A stretch of DNA of 64,000 nucleotides from Labrys okinawensis (GCF_002982075.1 NZ_PUEJ01000014.1:62001-126000); one strand, 5' to 3'. Shown: positions 11,345-20,652, counted from the first letter of the stretch. Notes: generated by a model not told the origin, from the sequence alone. Numbers and translations are program-made.

Positions 11345-12628
11345 TCAGAAGGTGCGCTTGATACGCACGCCGCCCATCCAGAAGTCCGACTTGGCGTCGC
11401 GGGCGATCGCCGCAACCCCAGCTGCCGGCACATAGGACAGGTTGTCGATGGTCTGGTGCGTGTAGGTGACTTCGCCGGTAACGGTCAGGCCTTTGACGAT
11501 CGTGTAGACCACGTTGCCGGTCAGCGAGTATTCCTTGACCTTGCGGTCGCCCAGATTGCTGAACTTGTCATAGGTGGTGTCGATATAGGCGCCGACCAGG
11601 TTGGCACCCCATTGCGGTGCGAAATTGCCGCCGAGTTCGGCCGTCACCGACCAACCTTTGCCGCCGTCGAAGCCGCCATTGCTGTTGAAGAAGTAGTTCT
11701 GGCCCTTGAGCTTGCTGGAGCCGATGCCGAGATAATCGAGCGCACCATCGGCATACTGGCCTTCGATCACGAAGTGACCCTTGTCGATGACCGGGATGTT
11801 GACGAGCAAAGTGCCGCCGACCGCGTAACCCCACTTGTTTTCGCGCGGAACAATCGTCTCGGCTGTACGGTATTGATGGGCGGCTGCCTGGACGGCCACC
11901 GAGCCCCAGTCCTGCTTCAAGCGGATCTGGCCGACCACGTCTGGAATCTGCTGGCCGCCCTGCTGATTCTTGGCGAAGGCGTTCTGGCGATGGTCACGGC
12001 CATCTTCGATCGAGAGGGTCGCTGTGAAGCCGCTACCGAAATCAGCCGTATAGGCCAACAGGTTCACGACGTTGGACTGGGCATAATAGGGACCCCAGAC
12101 CGTGTTGCCGAAGTCAAGGTCGTAAAAGCCGAAGAAGGAATGGGCGTAACCAGCAGTCAGGCCACCGAATTGAATGTAGGCATATTTGATCGAGAAGGTA
12201 TTGCCGGAGGTATCCTTAGTAGAATCCCAGTTGATGGGATGGCTGATGCCTCGAATCTGGAAGAAGGAACGCAGCAGGCCAAACTCGGTCTGAGTGCGCG
12301 CATCGAAGGAAATGCGGGCCTCGGTATTGAAGGCGCTGGAGTGGATGTCGCGATTCTGTTTGTAGAAGTCAGATCCGAAGTCGTTCTTGGTATTGGCCTT
12401 AATGCCATCGCCACTCTGGTTATAGAAGCGATAGTCGGCGCGGATTTCGCCGGCGATCTTGAGGCAGGTATCGCTGCCGGGAATGTAGAAGAAGCCGGGG
12501 CCGAAGGCGGAGCAGACCTTCACATATTCGACGGCTTCCCCCTTGGTCATGGGGAGGTCGGCGGCCTGAGCGGCAGCGAGAGCGGTGAGGCTGGCCGCGG
12601 CGCCGAGCAGAAGAGATTTGATCGTCAT
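11345..12628 (-). CDS. Rhizobiales-type outer-membrane porin (Omp2b/RopA family)
   Basis: The 427-residue protein starts MTIKSLLLGAAASLTALAAAQA, a signal peptide cut near AQA-AD. The mature N-terminus includes EYVKVCSAFGPGFFYIPGSDTCLKIAGEIRADY, the two-cysteine signature of alphaproteobacterial porins (PF02530), and the C-terminus ends in Phe (VRIKRTF) as expected for recognition by the BAM complex. It forms a trimeric 16-strand channel for small hydrophilic solutes. The frame extends to a GTG at 12640, but the ATG at 12628 matches homologous starts. It is monocistronic with a terminator. Confidence 0.92.
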   Translation of the reverse strand: MTIKSLLLGAAASLTALAAAQAADLPMTKGEAVEYVKVCSAFGPGFFYIPGSDTCLKIAGEIRADYRFYNQSGDGIKANTKNDFGSDFYKQNRDIHSSAFNTEARISFDARTQTEFGLLRSFFQIRGISHPINWDSTKDTSGNTFSIKYAYIQFGGLTAGYAHSFFGFYDLDFGNTVWGPYYAQSNVVNLLAYTADFGSGFTATLSIEDGRDHRQNAFAKNQQGGQQIPDVVGQIRLKQDWGSVAVQAAAHQYRTAETIVPRENKWGYAVGGTLLVNIPVIDKGHFVIEGQYADGALDYLGIGSSKLKGQNYFFNSNGGFDGGKGWSVTAELGGNFAPQWGANLVGAYIDTTYDKFSNLGDRKVKEYSLTGNVVYTIVKGLTVTGEVTYTHQTIDNLSYVPAAGVAAIARDAKSDFWMGGVRIKRTF

Positions 12629-13108
12629 CAGATAGCTCACTGAGCAAATTGGGTTGGGTACATCGGGCTGGTTCGTTTCAGTGCCGAGCCCGACCTGTCG
12701 CCTTTTGAGGGCAATTGTGGCCGGATGCTCGTGAAGCGAGAGCCGAGGTGTCTTTGCGCAATTTTCTGAAGATTCACAACATTGATGGAGAATAAATACT
12801 GATATGACATTCTTATAACTAATAACTGTCTCCGAAAAGCCACATTGAGATTTATAACAATTTCGTGACGATATAGTTATATTTTATGAAAAATGAGAAT
12901 AAACGTTGAGTTTGGAGATTTGTGCGGAGGAGATGATAATAAATTCCTCCGTGATGGTGCCGTTGCTGACGATGGCGAATGACTGTACTTGGCATCCACC
13001 GATCATCAAGGCGTGCAAAGGGAGTGCGATGATAGTTCGGGTTCTCGTTTTATCTGTGCTTCTGAGGAAATGCCTCCACAAGTTGTGGAGGCATCACGCG
13101 CGAGATCA
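12629..13108. other. AT-rich region between porin and LysR genes
   Basis: This 480-nt stretch is markedly AT-rich between about 12770 and 12960, in contrast to its neighbours, and must carry the porin promoter on the minus strand. A hairpin with GGAGGA and TCCTCC arms around an AT-rich loop lies near 12925-12950. No convincing gene is visible on either strand. Confidence 0.5.
13070..13094 (-). terminator. hairpin 3' of the LysR regulator gene
   Basis: A perfect 10-bp inverted repeat (ATGCCTCCAC and GTGGAGGCAT) with a 5-nt loop lies 15 nt past the stop codon of the minus-strand regulator, followed by a short T-containing tail. Confidence 0.65.
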
Positions 13109-14047
13109 TCAGCCGCGTGGCGGCACCTGATCGGCGACACCGCTCGCGACCTGCCGGAATACGCCCCTCAGCCAGGCGAGCAGGCGATCATGTTTGCGCG
13201 CAGCATGCCAGACCATGGTGATCTTCAGGACGGCCGGCTCGAGCGGGGGGTCCAGCAGTACGAGGTCCAGGGCTTCGGCGAACTGCCGGGCGAAGGCATG
13301 AGAGAGCACGGTCACCATGTCGGTCCGGGCAACAGCCATCAGGGCCGAGGTGAAATGGGGTGTGGTCAGGCCGATGCGCCGTTCCAGCCCCGCCGCTGCC
13401 AGCGCTGCATCCGCCTCCGTGCTGCCGTCCCCGAAGACGGATACGGTGACATGGGTGAGGGCAGCATAGGCGGCGAGGCTGAGCGGCCCGTTCCGAGCGG
13501 CCGGATGATCGCGCCGCATGATCAGCGCAAGGCGGTCATCCATCAGCGTCTCACTGTGAGTTCCGGCCGCGAGCGGGTAGTTGGCGAGGGCGAAGGTCAG
13601 GTCGATATCGCCGCTTTGCAGACGACGGGCGATGTCCGCTGCGATCGGCACCGCCCGGAGGTCGACATGCGGCGCTTCCTCGAGCAGTCGCGCCATCACG
13701 CCGGGAAAGAGCAGGGTTGTCAGCGAATCGACCGCCGCGATCCGCAGCGTGCGATGCTCGGAGGACGGATCGAAACGCGGTTCGGCGACGAGGGCACGGA
13801 TATCGGCCAGGATCTCCTGCACCTGCGGCGCCAAAGCCTCGGCGCGTGCCGTCAGCACCATGCCCGCGCCCGAGCGCAGCATCAGTTCGTCGCCGAACAG
13901 ATGACGCAGGCGATCGAGTGCCCGGCTCATCGCCGGCTGGCTGAGGCCGATCTCGCGCGCCGCGCGGCTGACGCTGCGCTGGGAGAGCAGGGCGCCGAGC
14001 GCCGTCAGCAGGTTGAGATCGATCGCCTTCAAATGCACATCGCGCAT
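13109..14047 (-). CDS. LysR family transcriptional regulator (NodD/LinR-like N-terminus)
   Basis: The 312-residue protein starts MRDVHLKAIDLNLLTALGALL and has the winged helix-turn-helix SVSRAAREIGLSQPAMSRALDRLRHLFGDELMLRSG (about residues 22-57), then a periplasmic-binding-like effector domain. The DLNLL start and GDELMLR motif place it in the NodD-like branch of LysR proteins. It is transcribed divergently from the epimerase gene 74 nt away and very likely controls it. The intergenic region includes the palindromic ATATTGAATAT at about 14047-14057. An in-frame ATG at 14065 is possible but would overlap this element. Confidence 0.88.
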   Translation of the reverse strand: MRDVHLKAIDLNLLTALGALLSQRSVSRAAREIGLSQPAMSRALDRLRHLFGDELMLRSGAGMVLTARAEALAPQVQEILADIRALVAEPRFDPSSEHRTLRIAAVDSLTTLLFPGVMARLLEEAPHVDLRAVPIAADIARRLQSGDIDLTFALANYPLAAGTHSETLMDDRLALIMRRDHPAARNGPLSLAAYAALTHVTVSVFGDGSTEADAALAAAGLERRIGLTTPHFTSALMAVARTDMVTVLSHAFARQFAEALDLVLLDPPLEPAVLKITMVWHAARKHDRLLAWLRGVFRQVASGVADQVPPRG

Positions 14048-14121
14048 ATATTGAATATAAAGCATGCATTGGAGTTATGATAGGGCGCTTGCTAGCATCT
14101 CCTCATCAAGGAGAACGCACC

Positions 14122-15048
14122 ATGTCTGCCAAGATCATGATCCTGGGATACGGTCCCATCGGCCGCGCCATCGCACGGCAGCTTTCGGATGCGGGCCGAG
14201 AGGCGCTTGTCGCCCAGCGGCGCGAACCCGCTGATCTGCCGTCCGGCACGCGGTTCCGTGCCTGCGATGCCCTCGACCGAGCCAGCCTGACCGCCGCGCT
14301 GAAGGGGTACGACGTGCTGATCTGCACGGTCGGTCTCGCCTATGACGCCGCCATCTGGGAAAGGGACTGGCCCCGGCTGATGACCACTATGCTGGCGGCC
14401 TGCGCCGCGAATGGGACACGTCTGGTCTTTGTCGACGATCTCTACATGCACGGTCCCCAGCGCGGGCCGCTGCATGAGAACACGCCCCTGGACGCGTCCG
14501 GCCGCAAGGGCAGGGTGCGCGCTGCCATCACGCGTCAATGGCAGGCTGCCGGCGCGGTGAAGACCGCGGCCTTGCGGGTGCCGGATTTCTACGGTCCCGG
14601 CGTGATGCTGTCGGTGCTCGGTGAAGAGGTGATTGGCCGCCTGGCCGCCGGCCGCGCGGCGCGACTTGTCATCGCTGCCGACGAGCCGCATGCCTTTGCC
14701 TATGCGCCGGATGTGGCCGCGGCTGCGATCCTGCTCGCCGACGCTCCGGACGACGCCTATGGCCGGGCCTGGGTCATGCCCTGCGCGCCGGCGCGCACCC
14801 CGCGCGAGGTGATCGGCATGGCCGCCGCCACGCTCGGTGTGAAGCCGAGCTTGCAGGTGCTTCCGGGTTGGCTGCAGAGATTGATGGGGGCGTTCGTGCC
14901 GTTTCTGATGGAGTGGAGCGAGACGTCCTATCAGCACGATCGTCCGTTCCTGGTCGATGGCAGCAGTTTCGAGCGTTATTTCGGATTCCGGCCGATGCCG
15001 CTCGAACGCGGAGTTCAGGCCACCGCGGCCAGCTTCATCAAAGCTTGA
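14122..15048 (+). CDS. NAD(P)-binding epimerase/reductase of the SDR family
   Basis: The 308-residue protein starts MSAKIMILGYGPIGRAIARQL, a Rossmann fold with the GxGxxG-like nucleotide loop GYGPIG. An ICTVGLAYD segment and FVDDLYMHGP follow at the positions where extended SDR proteins carry the catalytic Ser/Tyr region, but no clean YxxxK is seen, so it may be an atypical SDR that binds a nucleotide without classic catalysis. AAGGAG precedes the ATG by a good distance. A TATGAT hexamer at 14076-14081 could be its -10. It is the likely target of the divergent LysR regulator. Confidence 0.8.
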   Translation: MSAKIMILGYGPIGRAIARQLSDAGREALVAQRREPADLPSGTRFRACDALDRASLTAALKGYDVLICTVGLAYDAAIWERDWPRLMTTMLAACAANGTRLVFVDDLYMHGPQRGPLHENTPLDASGRKGRVRAAITRQWQAAGAVKTAALRVPDFYGPGVMLSVLGEEVIGRLAAGRAARLVIAADEPHAFAYAPDVAAAAILLADAPDDAYGRAWVMPCAPARTPREVIGMAAATLGVKPSLQVLPGWLQRLMGAFVPFLMEWSETSYQHDRPFLVDGSSFERYFGFRPMPLERGVQATAASFIKA

Positions 15049-15051
15049 AGG

Positions 15052-16191
15052 CTACTGCCCGACGATCGCCTCGCCCAGCCGCAACGGAGTTTGCAGCAGC
15101 GTGCCGGCCGTGTTGACGACAAACAGCCCGGTTCGTGAGATCGGATTGCCGCGTGCTGCCGCCGCATCGCTCTTCGCCATCTGGTGCAGGGAAGGCAGCA
15201 GGCCGACGAACTTGCTGTGATTCATCGAATCCAGGCTCTTGGCATCCGACATGTCGATGACCCGCAGCCCGTAATGGGCAATGGCCTGCTGAGCCTCCTT
15301 GTTGTCGATGAGGACATTGCCGACACGCGGCACATCGCCCGCCAGCCGCTGCGAGAAGCCGAGCGCGCGATCGTCTCGCGAAATCGCCACGGTAATGGGC
15401 TGGTTGAGCTTGCCGATGGTGTCGAGCTGGGTGCGGAAGACGTCGATGTCGATATCTGGCGACATCAGGAAGACTTCGCCGAGCTTGGGAAGGAAAGCTG
15501 AGTTGCCGCGGATCCTGGCTTGACGGAGAGCCTCCACCGCCAGCCAGTTGCCCATGGAATGTGCGATGATGTGGATGCGCTTGACGCCCGGGGTGCGGGC
15601 GAGACCGTTCAGCGTCGTCTCCAGATAATCGCGCGAATAGGTGGTGCTCTCGCGATCGGCGACATAGCCGGTCAAGGTCCCGAGCGAGGGCCAGGCGAAG
15701 GCGACCACGGCACCGGGGAAGCCGCTGTCCTTCTCGAGCTGGGCAACCCGATAAACGGCTTCCTGATAGTTGGTGTTGTAGCCGTGCACGAACACGATGA
15801 CTTCGCCGGTACCCTTGGTGTCCTTCACCACCGCCGCATCGAAGCGAGCCTGGTCGAGGGGGGCCGAACTGGTCACCACGAAGTTGACGGCCGGATTGCC
15901 GGGCGGCTTCTTCGGCCATTCGATATTGCCGGCAACATGGTTCGGCGGCACCGAGATCGTGTAGGCTTCGTAGCTCAGGCCGAAATTGCGCTTGGCCGTG
16001 AAGTCGCGCTTGTCGATTTCGGAACGCTGGCGGGTGGTGGCGACCAGAATGTTGACCGGCGTGCCGACACCTGCCGATATCGAGACCGGATGCAGCATCA
16101 ACGCACCGGGCCGGTCGGCGCAGGACGCCAAGCCGGCCAGGGCGAACAGAACCACCGAAAACCGAACCAGGAAGCGTGGTGAAGGCGCCAT
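15052..16191 (-). CDS. alpha/beta hydrolase lipoprotein (DUF900 family)
   Basis: The 379-residue protein has a lipoprotein signal peptide with lipobox LASC at about residues 21-24. The DUF900 alpha/beta hydrolase domain shows VIVFVHGYNTNYQEAVYR (oxyanion side) and the nucleophile elbow IIAHSMGNWLAVEAL, with Ser near residue 214. DUF900 proteins are esterase-like enzymes of unknown substrate, here anchored in the periplasm. The stop lies three bases from the end of the convergent epimerase gene. Confidence 0.85.
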   Translation of the reverse strand: MAPSPRFLVRFSVVLFALAGLASCADRPGALMLHPVSISAGVGTPVNILVATTRQRSEIDKRDFTAKRNFGLSYEAYTISVPPNHVAGNIEWPKKPPGNPAVNFVVTSSAPLDQARFDAAVVKDTKGTGEVIVFVHGYNTNYQEAVYRVAQLEKDSGFPGAVVAFAWPSLGTLTGYVADRESTTYSRDYLETTLNGLARTPGVKRIHIIAHSMGNWLAVEALRQARIRGNSAFLPKLGEVFLMSPDIDIDVFRTQLDTIGKLNQPITVAISRDDRALGFSQRLAGDVPRVGNVLIDNKEAQQAIAHYGLRVIDMSDAKSLDSMNHSKFVGLLPSLHQMAKSDAAAARGNPISRTGLFVVNTAGTLLQTPLRLGEAIVGQ

Positions 16192-16266
16192 GCCGGCCTC
16201 ATCGTTGCAGCGGCCGGCAATCTAGCGGGCGCATCGGTCTCGGAAAAGCGCGGAGTTTGGACGTCC

Positions 16267-16728
16267 TTAACCGCCGAGCGCTTCCTTGACCAGCGGGCTG
16301 GTCTTGCCGAAGTCCATCTTGCCTGCGAAGCGCTCCTTCAGGACGGCCATGACCTTGCCCATATCCTTGACGCCGGCAGCGCCGATTTCGCCAACCACGG
16401 CGGCGATGGCCGCCTTGGTCTCCGCCACGTCCATCTGCTTGGGCAGGAAGGAGGAGAGGATCTCGATCTCGGCCTTGCTGGCCGCTGCCATTTCCTCGCG
16501 GCCGGCCTTGAGCGCGGTCTCCAGCGTCTCCTGGGCCTGCTTGATCATCTTCTGCAGCATGGACAGGATCTCGCTTTCCGGGATCTTGCCGTCATGCTCG
16601 CCGCCGCGGGCGGCGATATCGCGATCCTTCAGCCCAGCCTGGATCATGCGCACGACCGACAGGCGGGCCTTGTCGCCGCTCTTCATGGCGTCCTTGACGG
16701 CAGTGGTAAAATCGTCGCGCAGAGACAT
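16267..16728 (-). CDS. GatB/YqeY domain protein
   Basis: The 153-residue protein MSLRDDFTTAVKDAMKSGDKARLSVVRMI is a stand-alone YqeY domain, similar to the C-terminal tRNA-binding part of the GatB subunit of the tRNA amidotransferase. The ETLETALKAGREEMAAASKAEIEILSSFLP segment and the terminal GKTSPLVKEALGG are typical. Its cellular role is unresolved. It is divergent from carA, and this pairing recurs in Alphaproteobacteria. Confidence 0.9.
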   Translation of the reverse strand: MSLRDDFTTAVKDAMKSGDKARLSVVRMIQAGLKDRDIAARGGEHDGKIPESEILSMLQKMIKQAQETLETALKAGREEMAAASKAEIEILSSFLPKQMDVAETKAAIAAVVGEIGAAGVKDMGKVMAVLKERFAGKMDFGKTSPLVKEALGG

Positions 16729-16845
16729 GATGCCCTACCTTTCCTGGAATCAAAATTGTTCACCGGGCGGCACGCGGCAGCGAAATATTTGGTGGGCTTG
16801 TCTCAAATCATTGAAATATCTTATGATTTTGAGCATCGCCAAGGG

Positions 16846-16874
16846 TTGACGGCAAGCCGTCCGCCCCCTACTTT
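16846..16874 (+). promoter_or_regulatory. probable sigma-70 promoter of carA
   Basis: TTGACG at 16846-16851 and TACTTT at 16869-16874 are separated by 17 nt, a close match to the alphaproteobacterial housekeeping consensus. It would place the transcription start about 93 nt before the preferred carA start codon. Confidence 0.5.
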
Positions 16875-16973
16875 CCGCCGCGTCTGCCGGGCGGAGCCGA
16901 GTATGCCGCCGCCATTCATCCGGCACTTAAGATGAAAATGACCGTCACACAAGCGAGCGCGAAGGACAGAGAC

Positions 16974-18173
16974 ATGGAAAATGGCTGGGCGGAACCCAAG
17001 GCAACCGCGCTCCTGGTCCTCGCAGACGGCACCGTGATCGAAGGCACCGGGCTCGGGGCCGTGACGAAAGCGGCGGGCGAACTGTGCTTCAACACCGCGA
17101 TGACGGGATATGAGGAAATCCTCACTGATCCCTCCTACGCCGGGCAGATCATAACCTTCACCTTCCCCCATATCGGCAATGTCGGCGTCAATGACGAGGA
17201 CATCGAGACGGTCAACATGGCCTCTTCCTCCGGCGTCAGGGGCGTGGTGCTGCATGCGCCGATCACCGAGCCTGCGAATTACCGCGCCAGCCGCCATCTT
17301 GATGCCTGGCTCAAGGCCCGCAACATCGCTGGCATTGCCGGCGTTGATACCAGGGCGCTGACCGCCCGGATCCGCGAGGGCGGCATGCCAAACGCGGTGC
17401 TCGCCTTCGATCCCGACGGTAATTTCGATGTCGAGGGCCTGAAGCGCGAGGCAGCCGGGCTTCCCTCGATGAACGGCCTCGACCTCGTGCCGCCGGTGAC
17501 CACGGCGCAGCGTTTCGATTGGGACCAGACCACCTGGGAGTGGTCGCAGGGCTTCGGCAAGCAGGAGGCGCCCCAATATAAGGTGGTCGCCATCGACTAC
17601 GGCGTGAAGCGCAACATCCTGCGCCTGCTGGCGGCGGCCGGCTGCGCCGTCACCGTGGTGCCCGCCACCACGCCGGCCGAGGAGATCATCGCTCTCCAGC
17701 CCGATGGGATTTTCCTTTCCAACGGCCCGGGCGATCCGGCGGCCACGGGCGAATATGCCGTGCCGGCGATCAAGACCCTGCTTGAAAAGGACATCCCGAT
17801 CTTCGGTATCTGCCTCGGCCATCAGATGCTGGGCCTCGCCCTCGGCGCCCGTACGGCCAAAATGAAGCAGGGGCACCACGGCGCCAATCATCCGGTCAAG
17901 GATTTCACCACCGGCAAGGTCGAGATCGTTTCGATGAACCATGGTTTCGCGCTCGACCGCGACAGCCTGCCTGCCGGCGTGGTGGAAACCCATGCCTCGC
18001 TGTTCGACGGTTCCAATTGCGGCATCGCCGTCACCGGCAAGCCGGTGTTCTCCGTGCAGCACCATCCCGAAGCTTCCCCCGGTCCACAGGATAGCCACTA
18101 CCTCTTTAAGCGGTTTGTCGAAAACATGGCATCTCGCCATGGTGTTGCCGCAGTTGCGCAACACAACGCCTGA
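16974..18173 (+). CDS. carA: carbamoyl-phosphate synthase small subunit (glutaminase)
   Basis: The 399-residue protein hydrolyses glutamine and passes ammonia to CarB for carbamoyl phosphate synthesis, feeding pyrimidine and arginine pathways. The N-terminal CPSase domain includes GAVTKAAGELCFNTAMTGYEE; the class I amidotransferase domain shows the catalytic Cys in FGICLGHQMLGLAL (about residue 280) and the His/Glu pair in VQHHPEASPGP. The frame extends to an ATG at 16932, but the ATG at 16974 follows GAAGGA and is preferred. carB is not adjacent: it starts 3.5 kb downstream. Confidence 0.96.
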   Translation: MENGWAEPKATALLVLADGTVIEGTGLGAVTKAAGELCFNTAMTGYEEILTDPSYAGQIITFTFPHIGNVGVNDEDIETVNMASSSGVRGVVLHAPITEPANYRASRHLDAWLKARNIAGIAGVDTRALTARIREGGMPNAVLAFDPDGNFDVEGLKREAAGLPSMNGLDLVPPVTTAQRFDWDQTTWEWSQGFGKQEAPQYKVVAIDYGVKRNILRLLAAAGCAVTVVPATTPAEEIIALQPDGIFLSNGPGDPAATGEYAVPAIKTLLEKDIPIFGICLGHQMLGLALGARTAKMKQGHHGANHPVKDFTTGKVEIVSMNHGFALDRDSLPAGVVETHASLFDGSNCGIAVTGKPVFSVQHHPEASPGPQDSHYLFKRFVENMASRHGVAAVAQHNA

Positions 18174-18193
18174 TCGCAACCGGAGCAGTGTGC

Positions 18194-19258
18194 ATGCGAG
18201 CAAGCGTCGCCTGTCTCTTCCTGATGGTTTCTTGCGTCACTGCTTCGGCGCAATCGGCAGATGGGACGCTGGTTCCTCTGCCGGATTACTTTCAGAAGAG
18301 CATCGCCGCGGCGAACGCCAAGCCGTTGCCGCCTCTCCAGCCCAAGCCCAACCAGATGCGAGCCATCAGGGCTTCGACGGGGCTGGAGGGCCTGCCGGAC
18401 CTCATCGTCCATGGCGGCGTACCCACGCCGCCGGAGCGTCCTCGCCCCAATGATTCCACGGTGGTATCGGCTTATGCCGCCGACACGCCGTTGCCGCCGG
18501 AGCGGCCTGATACCGATATCGACATGGCAGGGCCGGAGCCCGAAGGGACGTCGACGCAAGCCGACGCCGCGCCGAATGCCAAGCCCGACGCGGCCTTGCC
18601 GCCGGGCACCCTGTCACATGCCTTCGTGCCTCTGCCCGTGCGCCGCCCCGGCGGTATCGACGACCGCATGACCACCAATCCGGGCCTCAATGCGCCGCCG
18701 CCGGAGACCAAGGTCGCCATGCTTGGCGGGTTGCCGGGCGCGGGCATCGCCATCAACAATCTGGCGCGCGCCGTGCCGGAAGCCGCCATCGTGAAGGGGG
18801 CCTGCAGCGTTGCGCAGCCTTATCGTCTGATGGCGTTGGGGCCGAGCAGCCGCACGACGCTGGTGCCGGCCGCCACCGTCGATTACGCCATGGTCAACGG
18901 CCTGGTACGCTGGGAGGCCGGCATGCAGGCCGCCGCCAAGCAATATCTCGGCGAGAACGTGGTCGCCATCAAGGTGGCCGCCTCCTATGTCTGCCGCGGC
19001 ATGAACAATATACGCGGCGCCAAGCTCTCCGAGCATGCCAAGGGCAATGCCATCGACATTTCCGGCTATATCACGGCCAGCGGCAAGGAAATCACCGTCC
19101 GTCATGACTTCAAGGGCGGGGGGGCCAAGGCTGCCTTCCTGAAGCAGGTTCATGGCGTGACGTGCGGCGTGTTCCAGGTCGTGCTGGGTCCCGGCTCGGA
19201 TGGATATCACGAGGACCATTTCCACATGGATCTCGGTCGCTGGAAGAGCTGCCGGTAA
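18194..19258 (+). CDS. secreted extensin-like family protein with LAS-type metal motif
   Basis: The 354-residue protein has a signal peptide (MRASVACLFLMVSCVTASA), a Pro-rich low-complexity linker up to about residue 150, and a C-terminal extensin-like domain (PF06904) holding SEHAKGNAIDISGY and DGYHEDHFHMDLG. These match the SxHxxxxxxD and HxH zinc-ligand pattern of LAS peptidases (VanY, MepA), so peptidoglycan endo- or carboxypeptidase activity is plausible though not proven for this family. Two cysteine pairs flank the domain. It starts 20 nt after carA and may be co-transcribed. Confidence 0.85.
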   Translation: MRASVACLFLMVSCVTASAQSADGTLVPLPDYFQKSIAAANAKPLPPLQPKPNQMRAIRASTGLEGLPDLIVHGGVPTPPERPRPNDSTVVSAYAADTPLPPERPDTDIDMAGPEPEGTSTQADAAPNAKPDAALPPGTLSHAFVPLPVRRPGGIDDRMTTNPGLNAPPPETKVAMLGGLPGAGIAINNLARAVPEAAIVKGACSVAQPYRLMALGPSSRTTLVPAATVDYAMVNGLVRWEAGMQAAAKQYLGENVVAIKVAASYVCRGMNNIRGAKLSEHAKGNAIDISGYITASGKEITVRHDFKGGGAKAAFLKQVHGVTCGVFQVVLGPGSDGYHEDHFHMDLGRWKSCR

Positions 19259-19277
19259 GGCCGTCCGAGGCAGTACC

Positions 19278-19360
19278 GGAGGGTCGATCTCCAGATCGAT
19301 CACCTTCATTCCTCTGCAAGCGCGATGTTTACAAGAGGGTCGATCTGAATATCGACCCTC
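19278..19360. repeat. two related hairpins
   Basis: Two palindromic elements share the block GAGGGTCGATCT. The first (19278-19301) has TCGATCT and AGATCGA arms; the second (19335-19360) is a perfect 10-bp stem GAGGGTCGAT/ATCGACCCTC with a 6-nt loop. They lie 3' of the extensin-like gene and may act as a terminator or be a short repeat family. Confidence 0.6.
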
Positions 19361-19402
19361 CACATTTTGGCGTGCCCTCGTCGGGCAGGTTTTGGGTTCA
19401 TC

Positions 19403-19645
19403 TCAACGCGCAAATCCAGCGGTGCCGCGCTTTTTCGGCGGACGCGAGTTGAACTTGCTCCACGCCATAGCCAGGATGCCGACTACACGGCCGGGGTTTG
19501 ATACTTTCGCCGGCTCGCCGCATTCGCCCGCTTCCTCGCCGAGCTGCCCGCCGGCCATCCGTTCCGCGTCATCGGTTGCGACCTGGGGCGACAACGCAAG
19601 GCTAAGGCCCCTGGTCAAGCCGGCAGTTAGATAAGAATCCATCAT
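19403..19645 (-). CDS. hypothetical 80-residue protein
   Basis: This ORF begins with ATGATG, eight bases after a near-perfect AGGAGGAA ribosome binding site on the minus strand, which is the main evidence that it is real. The sequence (MMDSYLTAGLTRGLSLAL...) lacks a signal peptide and shows no family I recognise; the C-terminus is basic (RPPKKRGTAGFAR). It is divergent from the LysR gene beginning at 19778, a position where regulators usually face their targets, so it may be LysR-controlled. Confidence 0.4.
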   Translation of the reverse strand: MMDSYLTAGLTRGLSLALSPQVATDDAERMAGGQLGEEAGECGEPAKVSNPGRVVGILAMAWSKFNSRPPKKRGTAGFAR

Positions 19646-19777
19646 GAAAATTCCTCCTCACCGATTGCGTGAATCCGGTGATCTGATGGCTATTTTCAGA
19701 AAGTACGAGCCGTTCGACAAACGAGTTCGGCTTGAATATAATGCACCACTTATAAGTTTTTCTTGTGAGTGGGACAT

Positions 19778-20647
19778 ATGGAGACGCTGCCGTCCCTGCC
19801 GGCTCTGCGTGTGTTCGCCGTCGCGGGAAAGGCGCTCAGCTTCACCCGGGCGGCGCAGATGCTGAACGTCACCCAGGCGGCGGTGTCGCATCAGATCCGG
19901 GTGCTGGAAGACCAGCTTGGCGTGAAATTGTTCCAGCGCACGACGCGCAGCCTGCAGCTCACCGCCGCCGGGCAGCAATTGCTGCCGGCGGCCACCGCGG
20001 CCTTTGGGGAACTCGAGCGTGCGGTCGCCGGCATCAGGCGCTCGCAGAACCTGCTTTCGATCACCACCACGCCCTCCTTCGGGGCCCGCTGGCTGGCGCC
20101 GCGCCTGCCGCGCTTTGCCGAGCTCCATCCCGCCATCGAGATCTCGGTGCGCCATACCGAGGCACCGCTGGATATCGTGGCCGAAGGCATCGACCTGGCC
20201 ATTCGCGGTGGGCTCGGCAAGTGGCCCGGCTTGACGGCCGAATTGATCGGGCGATCCGCTATGCTACCGGTGGCCGCGCCCGACTATGTCGAACGCCTGC
20301 GCCTCCTCGAACCGGCGGACCTTGCCCGCGCGCGATTGCTGCATGACCAGGACCGCAGCGATTGGCGGGAATGGCTGGCCGTCGCCCATCTCGATCCGGC
20401 CTTGGCGCAGGCCGGGCCGGCGTTCGACGATGAGAACGTGCTGATCGAGCTGGCGCTCGCGGGGCAGGGGGTGGGTCTGGTTGTTGGCAGCGTGGTCGAA
20501 GGCCTGATCCGCCAGGGACGCCTGGTGGCGCTGTTCGATCGGCAAGTCACCCTGGGCTATGGCTATTATCTGGCCTATCCGCCGGGCGCACTGGCCCTGC
20601 CCAAGGTCGCCGCCTTCCGGCGTTTCGTGCTGGCGCAGGCGCGATGA
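19778..20647 (+). CDS. LysR family regulator, GcvA-like
   Basis: The 289-residue protein starts METLPSLPALRVFAVAGKALSFTRAAQMLNVTQAAVSHQIRVLEDQLGVKLF, the wHTH signature of the GcvA subgroup, with the effector domain after about residue 90 (ITTTPSFGARWLAPRLPRF). GcvA-type regulators activate amino acid or beta-lactamase genes, but the target here is unknown; the divergent 80-residue ORF is the natural candidate. A GTG at 19769 is an alternative start. A half copy of repeat family A follows the stop codon. Confidence 0.88.
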   Translation: METLPSLPALRVFAVAGKALSFTRAAQMLNVTQAAVSHQIRVLEDQLGVKLFQRTTRSLQLTAAGQQLLPAATAAFGELERAVAGIRRSQNLLSITTTPSFGARWLAPRLPRFAELHPAIEISVRHTEAPLDIVAEGIDLAIRGGLGKWPGLTAELIGRSAMLPVAAPDYVERLRLLEPADLARARLLHDQDRSDWREWLAVAHLDPALAQAGPAFDDENVLIELALAGQGVGLVVGSVVEGLIRQGRLVALFDRQVTLGYGYYLAYPPGALALPKVAAFRRFVLAQAR

Positions 20648-20652
20648 GGGCA

